From CAHJWH01 sp965198905 (GTDB lineage Bacteria; Pseudomonadota; Alphaproteobacteria; Caulobacterales; Caulobacteraceae), in assembly GCA_965198905.1 (NCBI GenBank), contig OZ240678.1:1488001-1552000 (forward strand): a stretch of 64,000 nt of DNA, in the 5' to 3' direction. The translations under genes and the position numbers were made by a program. Below, one piece after another: positions 46,345-55,270 of this stretch (positions are counted from its first letter, which is position 1; each line of letters opens with the position of its first letter). The notes beneath the pieces are model-generated. The model was not told the origin of the DNA, searched no databases, and saw nothing but the letters and a program-made list of their open reading frames with translations.

Positions 46345-47312
46345 GGCGGCTGACGGTCGGCCTGCTCGCCGGCGCGCTGGGCGCCCTCGGCGGCGGCTTG
46401 GCGCTGTTCTCCGGGATCACGGCGCGCCGGGTCGAGGCGGCGCTGCCGCCGCAGGGGCGCTTCATCGATATCGCCGGCAACCGCATCCACTACCTCGACC
46501 AGGGGCCGGCGGATAGCGCGACGGCGCCGGTCATCGTCATGGTGCATGGCCTGGGCGGGCAGATGCGCAACTTCACCTACGCCCTGGTCGAGCGGCTGAA
46601 GGGCCGCTTCCGGGTGGTGGTGATGGAGCGGCCGGGCGCAGGCTATTCGGATCGGGCGCCCGGCGCCTCGGCGCGGCTGAGCGTCCAGGCCGATGTCGTG
46701 GCAGGCTTCATCCGGGCGCTCGGGCTGGAGCGGCCGCTGCTGGTCGGCCACTCCCTGGGCGGAGCCCTGGCGCTGGCCGTGGCGCTAGATCATCCCGAGA
46801 CGGTGAGCGGGTTGGCCCTGATCTCGCCGTTGACCCAGCCCCAGGAGGGCGTTCCCGCGGCGTTCCGGGGCTTGGCCATCCCCTCGCCGTTGCTGCGCCG
46901 GGTGGTGGCGTGGACGCTTGCCGCGCCCCTGGCGATCCTCAACCGGGACAAGGTGATGGGCGAGGTGTTCGGCCCGGAAAGCCCGCCGGCCGACTTCGCC
47001 ACCCGGGGCGGCGGCCTGCTCAGCCTGCGTCCGCGAGCCTTCTACTCCACCTCCACGGACCTGATGGCGGTCGGCGAGGACCTGCCGGGCTTCGCCGCCC
47101 GCTACGAGACGTTGAAGCTGCCGGTGGGGGTGATCTTCGGCGCCCGCGACCGCATCCTGGAGGCCCCGCTTCATGGCGGGGGCGCCGCCGCCCAGATCCC
47201 CGGCCTGAGCTACGAAACCATTTCGGGAGCGGGGCACATGATCCCGCTCACCCAGCCGACCCAGGTCGCCGAATTCATCGCGCGCATGGCCGATAAAGCC
47301 GCCGCCGCATAG
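46341..47312 (+). CDS. Alpha/beta hydrolase with N-terminal membrane anchor
   Basis: 323 residues from ATG 46341. The N-terminal hydrophobic stretch LTVGLLAGALGALGGGLALF is an anchor or signal peptide. Hydrolase core: HGLGGQMRNF oxyanion region, nucleophile Ser in LVGHSLGGALALAV, acid in GARDRILE and His in SGAGHMIPLTQP. Probably an esterase or epoxide-hydrolase-like enzyme. Translationally coupled to the SDR gene. Confidence 0.9.
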   Translation: MRRLTVGLLAGALGALGGGLALFSGITARRVEAALPPQGRFIDIAGNRIHYLDQGPADSATAPVIVMVHGLGGQMRNFTYALVERLKGRFRVVVMERPGAGYSDRAPGASARLSVQADVVAGFIRALGLERPLLVGHSLGGALALAVALDHPETVSGLALISPLTQPQEGVPAAFRGLAIPSPLLRRVVAWTLAAPLAILNRDKVMGEVFGPESPPADFATRGGGLLSLRPRAFYSTSTDLMAVGEDLPGFAARYETLKLPVGVIFGARDRILEAPLHGGGAAAQIPGLSYETISGAGHMIPLTQPTQVAEFIARMADKAAAA

Positions 47313-47390
47313 GCCCCTGCGCGGTTGGCGATCGGATCGGCTATAGGGTGTTTGGCAGGCGCCTTCAGACGCGCCAGGAGGAGTCCAGAC

Positions 47391-48158
47391 ATGCCGGATC
47401 AGGTGATCTACCGTGTGACCGAAGGCGTCGCCGAGCTTCGGTTCAACCGTCCGGAAAAGAAGAACGCCATTCTAGGCGACATGTACGGCGCCATGGCGGA
47501 CGGCCTGGCCCGGGCGGAGGCGGACGGCGAGGTGCGCGCGATCATGATCGGCGCGGAGGGCGACGCCTTCACCGCCGGCAACGACATGGGCGACTTCCTC
47601 AACCGGCCGAAGACCGAGGGCGTCCCGCCGGTCCGCCGCTTCATGGCCGCTCTCAGCCAGGCCGAAAAGCCGGTGGTGGCGGCGGTGAACGGCCTCGCCA
47701 TCGGCATCGGCACGACGCTCCTGCTGCATTGCGACCTGGTGGTCGCGAGCACCCGGTCGCGCTTCCAGCTGCCCTTCGTCAATCTGGGCCTGGTGCCGGA
47801 GTTCGCCAGTTCGATGCTGCTGCCAAGCCGGGTTGGCCCGCAGCGCGCCGCGGAGATGCTGTTGCTGGCCGAGTCGCTGGACACGGCGACCGCTAAGGAC
47901 TTCGGCCTGGTGAACCGGGTGGTGGAGCCGCCAGAGCTGGAGGGGGTCGCCATGGCGCTGGCCCGCCGCTTGGCCGCCAAGCCGCCCGAGGCGATCCGCC
48001 AGTCCAAGCGGCTGATGCGCCACGATCCCGACCGTCTCGCCCAGCGCATGGATGAGGAGAACGAGGTGTTCGCCCGACAGCTCGGCTCGGCGGAAGCCCG
48101 GGAAGCTTTCAGCGCCTTCCTGGAGAAGCGCGCGCCGGATTTCAGCAAGGCCGGCTGA
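47391..48158 (+). CDS. Enoyl-CoA hydratase/isomerase
   Basis: 255 residues from ATG 47391, with a strong caggaggag upstream. Crotonase fold: FNRPEKKNAILGDMYGAM, EGDAFTAGNDMGDFL (oxyanion hole), NGLAIGIGTTLLLHCDLVVA and LGLVPEFASSMLLPSRVG. The usual second catalytic Glu region reads VPEFAS, with Glu present. Follows the SDR-hydrolase pair after 78 nt and probably belongs to the same acyl-CoA pathway. Confidence 0.93.
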   Translation: MPDQVIYRVTEGVAELRFNRPEKKNAILGDMYGAMADGLARAEADGEVRAIMIGAEGDAFTAGNDMGDFLNRPKTEGVPPVRRFMAALSQAEKPVVAAVNGLAIGIGTTLLLHCDLVVASTRSRFQLPFVNLGLVPEFASSMLLPSRVGPQRAAEMLLLAESLDTATAKDFGLVNRVVEPPELEGVAMALARRLAAKPPEAIRQSKRLMRHDPDRLAQRMDEENEVFARQLGSAEAREAFSAFLEKRAPDFSKAG

Positions 48159-48264
48159 CGCTCGCACCAACCGTAATTGCGAGCGCGTCGCAATTTCATT
48201 GCGCTTGCAAGTCACTCTCATATAGAAGCCGGCTTAACCGCACATAGGGCGGTCACAGCCGGGG

Positions 48265-49776
48265 ATGAGGGTGAGGAAAGCCAAGTTTTCGCGGAGGACG
48301 CCGGGGGGCGTCGCCGCCCTCCGACTGACAGTGATTGCCGCACTGGCAACGGTTGGTATTTCCGGTGGCGCCAAGGCTTCCCCACCGGCGCTTTCGGTGC
48401 CCGTCACCTCCGAGGAGACGTCGGGCGCGGGCCCGCAGGGCTTCACCGGTTATCTGTCCAGCCTGAAGAAGAGCAGCTATCTGCTGGGCGACCTGTTCGG
48501 CGTGCGGACAGCGCTCAGCAGGTACGGCGTGTCCCTGGCCATCCAGGAGACGAGCGAGGTGTTTGGCAACGCCACCGGCGGCATCCACAAGGGCGCCGAG
48601 TACGACGGGCTGACCCAGGCGATCCTGCAGCTGAACACCCAGCGCGCCTTTGGCTGGTACGGCGGCCTGTTCAACGTCAGCGCGCTGCAGATCCACGGCC
48701 GCAACCTGTCGGCCGACAACCTCGACACCATCCAGACCGCCAGCGGCATCGAGTCGGATCGGGCGACGCGGCTCTGGGAGCTCTGGTACGACCAGAAGTT
48801 CCTCGACGAGGACCGGGCCGACATCAAGCTCGGCCTGATCAGCGCCGATCAGGAGTTCATCGTCAGCCCGAACGCGCTCTACTTCGTCAACACCATGTTC
48901 GGCTGGCCTGCGCTGCCGTCCTACGACCTGCCGGGCGGCGGCCCCGCCTATCCCCTGTCGGCGCCGGCGGTGCGGTTCCGCTGGCGACCCGTCGACCCAT
49001 TGAACATCCTGGTCGGCGTATTCAACGGCAGCCCGGTGAAGGATAACTCCGGCGATCCGCAGGTCCGGAACCCCTCGGGGACCAGTTTCCCGGTCAAGGG
49101 CGGAACCCTGACCTTTGTGGAGTTGCAGTACACCTACCCCGCCCTCGGCGCGATGGCGATGCCGGGCGCGGGCGCGCCGCTCGGCCACACCTACAAGATC
49201 GGGGCCTGGTACGACTCCGAGGCGTTCGACGACGTGCGCGTCGACGACACCGGGCTGCCCCTGGGCTCGCCGCTCAGCAATGGCCAGCCCCGGCGCCATC
49301 GGGGGAAATATTCCGTCTATGGCGTGGCCGACCAGATGCTGTGGCGCCAGCAGGAGGACCCAAACCGTTCAGTCAGCGTCTTCACCCGGGTGATGGGCGC
49401 GCCCCAGGCGGACCGGAGCTTCCTGAGCTTCAGCGCCAATGTCGGCCTGACCTACCACGATCCCGTCGCCAACCGGCCCGACGACACCTTCGCCGTCGGC
49501 CTGGGCTACGCCAAGGTGAGCCATCGGGTGACGCAGGCCGACCGCGACGCCGCCGAGGTGGCGCAGGCCGCAGACCCCACCCTCTATGGACCGACGCGCC
49601 ACGATGAAACCTTCATCGAGGCGACCTACCAGTATCAGGTCCGCCCCTGGTGGCAGGTGCAGCCGGATTTTCAGTACACCTTCACCCCCGGTGGCGGCGT
49701 CGCCAACCCCAACAACCCCCAGAACCGCGTGAAGAATGAAGCCGTGTTCGGAGTGCGCACCAATGTCCTGTTTTGA
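48265..49776 (+). CDS. OprB-family carbohydrate-selective porin
   Basis: 503 residues from ATG 48265. Signal peptide within the first 39 residues (LRLTVIAALATVGISGGAKA). OprB traits: GDLFGVRTALSRYGVSLAIQ, LWELWYDQKFLDEDRADIKL, GLISADQEFIVS and a C-terminal beta strand ending ...FGVRTNVLF with terminal Phe, as in outer-membrane barrels. Probably forms a 16-strand sugar channel. Followed by a secreted NHL-like protein and a DyP peroxidase in the same direction. Confidence 0.92.
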   Translation: MRVRKAKFSRRTPGGVAALRLTVIAALATVGISGGAKASPPALSVPVTSEETSGAGPQGFTGYLSSLKKSSYLLGDLFGVRTALSRYGVSLAIQETSEVFGNATGGIHKGAEYDGLTQAILQLNTQRAFGWYGGLFNVSALQIHGRNLSADNLDTIQTASGIESDRATRLWELWYDQKFLDEDRADIKLGLISADQEFIVSPNALYFVNTMFGWPALPSYDLPGGGPAYPLSAPAVRFRWRPVDPLNILVGVFNGSPVKDNSGDPQVRNPSGTSFPVKGGTLTFVELQYTYPALGAMAMPGAGAPLGHTYKIGAWYDSEAFDDVRVDDTGLPLGSPLSNGQPRRHRGKYSVYGVADQMLWRQQEDPNRSVSVFTRVMGAPQADRSFLSFSANVGLTYHDPVANRPDDTFAVGLGYAKVSHRVTQADRDAAEVAQAADPTLYGPTRHDETFIEATYQYQVRPWWQVQPDFQYTFTPGGGVANPNNPQNRVKNEAVFGVRTNVLF

Positions 49777-49792
49777 GCCCGCGCCCTACTCC

Positions 49793-49876
49793 TCCCCTGC
49801 GGAGCGGGGGAGGGGAACCATGCGAAGCATGGTGGAGGGGGCTGCAGCCCAGCGTCGTTCCGGGGCAGCCCCCTCC
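49793..49876. repeat. Composite palindromic element, family D
   Basis: Three hairpins in a row: ctcccc/ggggag near 49795-49813, ccatgc-gaa-gcatgg (49818-49832) and a perfect 12-bp pair ggagggggctgc (49834-49845)/gcagccccctcc (49865-49876). The element covers the ribosome-binding site, start codon and first codons of the next gene. Confidence 0.75.
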
Positions 49877-51010
49877 GTCGCGGTCTTGGCGCTCGCCGGG
49901 TTGGCAGCCGGGCTCCTCGGCCTCGCAGGCGCCGCCCAGGCCGCCCCCAAGGGCTATCTGGAGACCATCCATCGCCATACGACGCTGACCTCCAGCGTCA
50001 CCAACAACGGCGACCTCAATCCCTACGCCATCGTCGTCGCCCCCGTCAGCGCGGGGAATATCCAGAAGGACGACGTGCTGGTGGACAACTTCAACAATAT
50101 CTCCAACCTGCAGGGGACGGGCGCCACCATCGTGCTCTACCGTCCCTCCACCAAGCAGACGATCCTGTTCGCCAAGCTGTCGCACAAGATGGCCCAGTGT
50201 CCGGGCGGCGTCGGCCTGACCACCTCCATGGCCATGCTGAAGACCGGCTGGGTGATCGTCGGCTCCACCCCCAGCGACGACGGCACCACCGCCACCAAGG
50301 GCGACGGCTGCCTGATCGTGTTCAGCCCCGAGGGCAAGCCGGTGGCGGTGTGGTCGGGCGCTCACATCATCGATCCCTGGGGCAATATGGCGGTGAAGGA
50401 CGACGGCGCGACCGCCACCCTGTTCATCAGCATGGCGGGCGAGGGCCTGCCGGGACCGGACAAGATCGATCCCAGGACCAAGCTGCCCGTCATCGTCAAG
50501 AAGGCCAGCGTGCTGCGCGTGAAGCTGGCCATTCCGGAGGGCAAGCCGCCGGAGATCGTCGACGAGACGGTGGTGGGCGATGGCTTCTCCCAGCGCGCCG
50601 ATCGCGACAACTTCCTGCTCGGCCCGACGGGAGAGGCGCTCGGCCCGGACGGCGTCCTCTACGTCACCGACGGCCTGGACAACGTGATCACCGCGATCCC
50701 GAACGCTTTGACCCGGACCGACAGCGCAGGCGTCGGCAAGGAGGTGACTAAGGACGGCTTGCTCGCCTGGCCCCTGGCCCTGGCCTGGACGCCGGAGGGC
50801 CACCTGCTGGCCGCCAACGGCAAGGACGGGCGCGTGGTGGAGATCGATCCCATAGCCGGCAAGCAGATCTACGCCCAGTGGATCGACAACGACCAGGCGC
50901 AGTCGCCGCCTGGCAACGGGGACCTGTTCGGCATCGCCATGCTGCCCGACAACTCCGGTTTCTACTATGTAGAGGATGACGTGAACACGCTGATGCGGGC
51001 CTCGCGATGA
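49820..51010 (+). CDS. Secreted NHL/SMP-30-like beta-propeller protein
   Basis: 396 residues from ATG 49820, with gagggg upstream; the frame is open further to 49736 and would overlap the porin gene. The first 19 codons derive from a palindromic repeat and are followed by a hydrophobic signal sequence VAVLALAGLAAGLLGLAGAA ending AQA. The mature part has propeller-like repeats (NNGDLNPYAIVVAP, NAMTRTD-like loops, LAWTPEGHLLAANGKDGRVV). Periplasmic; ligand unknown. Overlaps the peroxidase gene by 4 nt (ATGA). Confidence 0.8.
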   Translation: MRSMVEGAAAQRRSGAAPSVAVLALAGLAAGLLGLAGAAQAAPKGYLETIHRHTTLTSSVTNNGDLNPYAIVVAPVSAGNIQKDDVLVDNFNNISNLQGTGATIVLYRPSTKQTILFAKLSHKMAQCPGGVGLTTSMAMLKTGWVIVGSTPSDDGTTATKGDGCLIVFSPEGKPVAVWSGAHIIDPWGNMAVKDDGATATLFISMAGEGLPGPDKIDPRTKLPVIVKKASVLRVKLAIPEGKPPEIVDETVVGDGFSQRADRDNFLLGPTGEALGPDGVLYVTDGLDNVITAIPNALTRTDSAGVGKEVTKDGLLAWPLALAWTPEGHLLAANGKDGRVVEIDPIAGKQIYAQWIDNDQAQSPPGNGDLFGIAMLPDNSGFYYVEDDVNTLMRASR

Positions 51011-52302
51011 GCGGGTGTCCCTTCGACGGCGGCGGGGCCAGCCGCCGCGGCTTCCTGACCGGGGCTGCGGGGCTGGCGGGGGTGATGGGGGCCGCGGGCG
51101 GCGCGTCGGCCAGGACCTCGCCGTCGACCCACGCGCCGCTGAAGCCGACGGCGGCCCCGGCGAGCGCGGCCTTGCCGTTCCACGGGGCCCATCAGCAGGG
51201 GATCGACACGCCCCAGCAGGCGCACGTCTATTTCAGCGCCTTCGACCTCACTACTGACAGCCGCGAAGACGTGGCGGCGCTGATGCAGGCCTGGACCCAG
51301 GCGGCGGCCCAGCTCACCGCCGGCCAGGCCCTCGACGCCGGCCCGGACGCCAGCCTGCCCTCAGCCGACTCCGGCGAGGTGGCGGGCCTGCCGCCGGCCC
51401 GGCTGACCCTCACCTTCGGCTTCGGTCCCGGACTGTTCGTCAAGGACGGCAAGGACCGCTATGGCTTGGCGGGGCGGCGACCAGCGGCGATGATCGACCT
51501 GCCGCATTTCGTCGGCGACCAGTTGGCGCCCCAACGCACCGGCGGCGATCTCTGCATCCAGGCCTGCTCCGACGAGCCTCAGGTCGCCTTCCACGCCGTG
51601 CGCCAGCTGACCCGCATCGCCCTCCCTTACGCGCACACCCGGTGGGTGCAGAACGGCTTCCTCGCCGGCTATGACCCGGGCGAGACGCCGCGCAACCTGA
51701 TGGGCTTTAAGGACGGCACGTTGAACGTCGCCGCCAAGGACCCCAAGGCGCTGGACCAGTTCGTCTGGGCAGGGCGCGAGGGCGGCTGGATGGCGGGGGG
51801 GACCTACATGGTCGCCCGGCCCGTCCGCATCGCGTTGGAACACTGGGACAACATGAAGCTCGGATTCCAGGAGCAGACGATCGGCCGTCACAAGCTGTCC
51901 GGGGCCACGCTCGGCGGCGCGAGCGAGTTCGCGCCCCTCGCGCTCGACGCCGTCGACAAGAACGGCGATCCCCTGACGCCCGAAAACGCCCATGTGCGTC
52001 TGGCGGCGCCGCAGAGCAACGACGGCGCACAGATCCTTCGCCGCTCCTACTCCTACGACAACGGCGTGAGCTTCGTCGCCGAACGCTGGCCGCCGTGGCG
52101 TCAGGGTATGGAGATGGACGCCGGCCTGCTGTTCGTCTGCTACCAGCGCGACCCGCGCACCGGCTTCGTCAAGATCTTCGACCGCATGTCCAAGTTCGAC
52201 ATGATGAACCAGTTCGTCACCCACGTGGGCGGGGGACTGTTCGCGGTCCCGCCGGGGGCGCAACCCGGACGCTATATCGGGCAGGACCTGCTCTCCGTTT
52301 GA
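51007..52302 (+). CDS. Dyp-type peroxidase with Tat signal
   Basis: Haem peroxidase exported folded by the Tat pathway. 431 residues from ATG 51007. Tat motif SRRGFLTGAAG at about 11-22; DyP motifs: FGFGPGLF, GDLCIQACSDEPQVAFHAVR, the GxxDG motif in LMGFKDGTLN, and RRSYSYDNG then GLLFVCYQRDPRTGF. This matches the EfeB/deferrochelatase group, which acts in the periplasm, but no efeO or efeU adjoins; instead its operon mates are a porin and a propeller protein. Confidence 0.93.
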   Translation: MSGCPFDGGGASRRGFLTGAAGLAGVMGAAGGASARTSPSTHAPLKPTAAPASAALPFHGAHQQGIDTPQQAHVYFSAFDLTTDSREDVAALMQAWTQAAAQLTAGQALDAGPDASLPSADSGEVAGLPPARLTLTFGFGPGLFVKDGKDRYGLAGRRPAAMIDLPHFVGDQLAPQRTGGDLCIQACSDEPQVAFHAVRQLTRIALPYAHTRWVQNGFLAGYDPGETPRNLMGFKDGTLNVAAKDPKALDQFVWAGREGGWMAGGTYMVARPVRIALEHWDNMKLGFQEQTIGRHKLSGATLGGASEFAPLALDAVDKNGDPLTPENAHVRLAAPQSNDGAQILRRSYSYDNGVSFVAERWPPWRQGMEMDAGLLFVCYQRDPRTGFVKIFDRMSKFDMMNQFVTHVGGGLFAVPPGAQPGRYIGQDLLSV

Positions 52303-52395
52303 GATGTTCTCGCTCAAGACGTGGTGCAGAGATGACACTCTCATCTCCGCCTCCAGGGTCAGGTCCTAGAGGGTGGAGAGCCTAGACTAAGCGGG

Positions 52396-52534
52396 ATGGC
52401 GAGGATCGCCGACCTTCAACTCGGCCTCATCCTGAGCCCGTCGATGGCGAGGCCGCTGCACGGGCGGTGGACGCCTCCTCCTTCGACAAGCTCAGGATGA
52501 GGCGAACGCCATCGTGTAAGCCTAAAATCATGCG
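52396..52534 (+). repeat. Composite palindromic repeat, family A
   Basis: Aligns over about 140 nt with the copy at 42.9 kb, including flanks (gcgggat, gaggatcgccga, cctaaaatcat). First hairpin degenerate (cctcatcctgagcccgtcgatggcgagg), second intact (cctcctcct...aggatgagg). Between convergent peroxidase and aldo/keto reductase genes. Confidence 0.78.
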
Positions 52535-52544
52535 ACTCCAGAGA

Positions 52545-53597
52545 TCAACGGGCGTTCGACCGGCCCGCTTCGGCCAACTGCTTGGTCCGAACGCCTTGCC
52601 GAGCAAACATCCAGCCTGGATACTCGTGCGGCAGCTCGCTCACCTTGTCGAGCGCGTCGAGTTGGTCGCAGGTCAGCTCGACCTCGGTGGCTTTCAGGTT
52701 GTCTTCGAGCTGCTCCATCTTCTTCGCACCGATGATCACGCTGGAGACCACCTTGCGGTGCAGCAGCCAGGCGAGCGCGATCTGGGCCACCGACGCGCCA
52801 TGGGCCTGCGCGATCGGCTTCATCGCGTCGATGCAGGCGTAGGCGCGCTCCCGCTCCACCGGCGGGAAGTCGAAATTGGCGCGCCGGCCATCGCTCGACG
52901 TCTCGTCTTCGCGGGAATACTTGCCGCTTAACAGGCCGCCGGCGAGGGGGCTCCAGACCATCAGGCCAACACCTTCGCTCTTCAGCATCGGCGCGATCTC
53001 GCGTTCGAGGTCGCGCCCGGCAAGCGTGTAGTAGGCCTGCAGGCTTTCGAAGCGATACAACCCCTCGCGCTCGGCGATCCCCAGCGCCTTCACGATCTGC
53101 CAGGCCGCCCAGTTGGACACCCCGACATAGCGCACGTGCCCATGCTGGACGAGGGTGTCGAGCGCACGCACCGTCTCCTCGATCGGGGTCGCCGGGTCGA
53201 ACCCGTGGATCTGATAGAGGTCGATATGGTCGGTCTGAAGCCGCGTCAGGCTCGCCTTCACCGCCTCGATGATGTGCGCCCGTGAATTGCCTTGCGAGTT
53301 GGCGCCGGAGCCCATCGGACCGTAGCACTTGGTGGCGAGAACCACGTTCTCGCGCGGCGTCTTGAGATTTTTCAGCGCTTGGCCGGTGATCTCTTCGGAC
53401 TGCCCCTCTGAATAGACGTCGGCGGTGTCGAGGAAGTTCACCGCCGCGTCCAGCGCCCGGCCGACCAGTCGTTCGGCGTCCCCCTGATCGAGCGCACCGA
53501 TCGCCCGCCACATGCCTTCTCCGCCACCGAAGGTCATGGTTCCAAGGCACAGTTCGGAGACGAACAGGCCCGTACGGCCCAGCTTGTTCATACGCAT
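52545..53597 (-). CDS. Aldo/keto reductase
   Basis: NADPH-dependent oxidoreductase, TIM barrel, 350 residues from ATG 53597. Seen: LGRTGLFVSELCLGTMTFGG, FLDTADVYSEGQSEEITGQA with catalytic Asp/Tyr, the Lys in VLATKCYGPM, IDLYQIHGFD with catalytic His, and the cofactor site SVIIGAKKMEQLEDNL. YghZ/Tas-like form. Substrate unknown; stands alone. The 100 nt upstream contain a repeated ccgtatgg (53629 and 53655 areas) of unknown meaning. Confidence 0.94.
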   Translation of the reverse strand: MRMNKLGRTGLFVSELCLGTMTFGGGEGMWRAIGALDQGDAERLVGRALDAAVNFLDTADVYSEGQSEEITGQALKNLKTPRENVVLATKCYGPMGSGANSQGNSRAHIIEAVKASLTRLQTDHIDLYQIHGFDPATPIEETVRALDTLVQHGHVRYVGVSNWAAWQIVKALGIAEREGLYRFESLQAYYTLAGRDLEREIAPMLKSEGVGLMVWSPLAGGLLSGKYSREDETSSDGRRANFDFPPVERERAYACIDAMKPIAQAHGASVAQIALAWLLHRKVVSSVIIGAKKMEQLEDNLKATEVELTCDQLDALDKVSELPHEYPGWMFARQGVRTKQLAEAGRSNAR

Positions 53598-53698
53598 TTG
53601 GCGGTCCTTCGTCGGCCGCCTTCGCGGCCCGTATGGTTGCAAAACGCTCCGTCCGTATGGAAGGTCCGTGTCGCGCGACGATCGTTGAGGCTCCCCCC

Positions 53699-55270
53699 TC
53701 AGCCGCCAGGCGCGCTCGCTGGCGGAAGCATGTGCACCTCGCCGGCCTGCGGCCTCGGCGCGGCGGGCGTCGTCCACCTGGGCGCCTCCGACGGCTCGCC
53801 CACCCGGTCCAGGGCCGAGATCAGCGGCTCCCAGGGCGTGGCGCCTCGGCTGCGCACCCGATCGAACGCGTGCACCGGGTCGTAGATCGCCACCCCGCTG
53901 ACGAGGTCGGCGACCTGCAGCCGGCCCATGGCGGCGAGCAGGTTGGCCTCGGCCACGTAGGCGTCGCGCCGGGCGCTGGAGAGCGACAGCTGGGCGGATT
54001 CCAGCGTTTGCTGCTGGATCAGCACGTCCAGCGTCGTGGACAGGCCGACGCGGTACTGCTCGCGGATGCCGTCGAAAGCGGTCCGGGCGGCGGCTAGGCC
54101 GGTCACGTCCGAGGTGACGCTGGCGCGCTGGCCGACCAGAGTCTCCCAGGCCTGGGAGACCGACTGCACGACGTTGCGCCGCGTGGTGTCGATGTTGATG
54201 CGGTCGGCATTGTTCTGGGCCAGCGCCTGGCGCACCAGCGAACCGTTCAGCCCGCCGGTGAACAGCGGCTGGGTGAACACGACCTGGGCGGTCGCCACCC
54301 CGTCGAAGTCGCGCCCCACGAACGGCTGCAGCGCGCCCTCCTCGCCATAGCTGGCCTGGGCGGTCACGGTCGGGCGCAGGTTGGCCCGCGCCGCCGCGAT
54401 CCGCGCGCGCGAGGCCGCCTCGCTGAGCTCGGCCTGGAGCAGGGCGGGGCTTTGCGCCTCCGCGACGTCGAAGGCGGTGTCGATGGTCGGCGGCGCGCCG
54501 GGCAGGGGCGGCGGCTCGGCCAGCTCGCCCGGCGCCTGACCCACCGCCGCCAAATATTCCGCACGGCTGATGGCCAGCTGGGCCCGGGCGCCGGACAGCA
54601 GCGCCTGGGCGGCGGCGAGCTGGGCCTGAGCCTGGGCGACGTCGACCCGGGTGACCTGGCCGACCTTGAACTTGGCCTGGGTCTCGTCCGCCTGGCCCGC
54701 CAGTTCCGCCACCGAGTCGGTTCTGATCTTTAGGAACGACTGGTCGCGGCGCACGTCCTCATAGGCGGTGACCACCTGCTGCAGCACGCTGGTCTCCGCG
54801 GCGCGCAGGGTCTGGCGGCCGGCGCGCACGGACGCCTCCGCCGCGGTCACCTCCGCCGCCGTCTTCCCGCCGGTGTAGAGCGTCTGAGATGCGGTGAGCG
54901 CCGCGTAGCCGTAGTTGTAGTCCGGCGGCGCCTGGCCGGATGTGGACGCCGCGATCGGGGCGCCGGAGCCCGTGTTCCCCGGCGTCCCGCCGCTCTGCGA
55001 CAGCACGCTCGAACCCTCGTGGCCATAGTCGGTGTGCTGGTGATAGGCCTGTCCCGTCAGCCCGATCGTCGGTCGCCAGCCGGCCCGGGCCTGAACGTAG
55101 GTCTCGTCCAGGGCCTGCTGGCTGGCGCGCTGGGCGAGCAGGGTCGGGTTGGTCTGGTAGGCCAGCGCGATGGCGTCGGCCAGGGTCTCCCCGCCGGCCG
55201 GTCCCGGACCGAACCCGGCCAGCGCCGCGCAGGCGCCGGCCAGCAGGAGGCTGCGCAAACGCCTAATCAT
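53699..55270 (-). CDS. TolC-family outer-membrane efflux protein
   Basis: 523 residues from ATG 55270. Signal peptide RRLRSLLLAGACAALAGFG; then TolC repeats: LADAIALAYQTNPTLLAQRA, the long helical SVLQQVVTAYEDVRRDQSFL and VGLSTTLDVLIQQQTLESAQ, and SQAWETLVGQRASV. Forms a trimeric channel across the outer membrane. Overlaps the permease gene by 8 nt and completes a MacA-MacB-TolC-like set. Confidence 0.93.
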   Translation of the reverse strand: MIRRLRSLLLAGACAALAGFGPGPAGGETLADAIALAYQTNPTLLAQRASQQALDETYVQARAGWRPTIGLTGQAYHQHTDYGHEGSSVLSQSGGTPGNTGSGAPIAASTSGQAPPDYNYGYAALTASQTLYTGGKTAAEVTAAEASVRAGRQTLRAAETSVLQQVVTAYEDVRRDQSFLKIRTDSVAELAGQADETQAKFKVGQVTRVDVAQAQAQLAAAQALLSGARAQLAISRAEYLAAVGQAPGELAEPPPLPGAPPTIDTAFDVAEAQSPALLQAELSEAASRARIAAARANLRPTVTAQASYGEEGALQPFVGRDFDGVATAQVVFTQPLFTGGLNGSLVRQALAQNNADRINIDTTRRNVVQSVSQAWETLVGQRASVTSDVTGLAAARTAFDGIREQYRVGLSTTLDVLIQQQTLESAQLSLSSARRDAYVAEANLLAAMGRLQVADLVSGVAIYDPVHAFDRVRSRGATPWEPLISALDRVGEPSEAPRWTTPAAPRPQAGEVHMLPPASAPGG

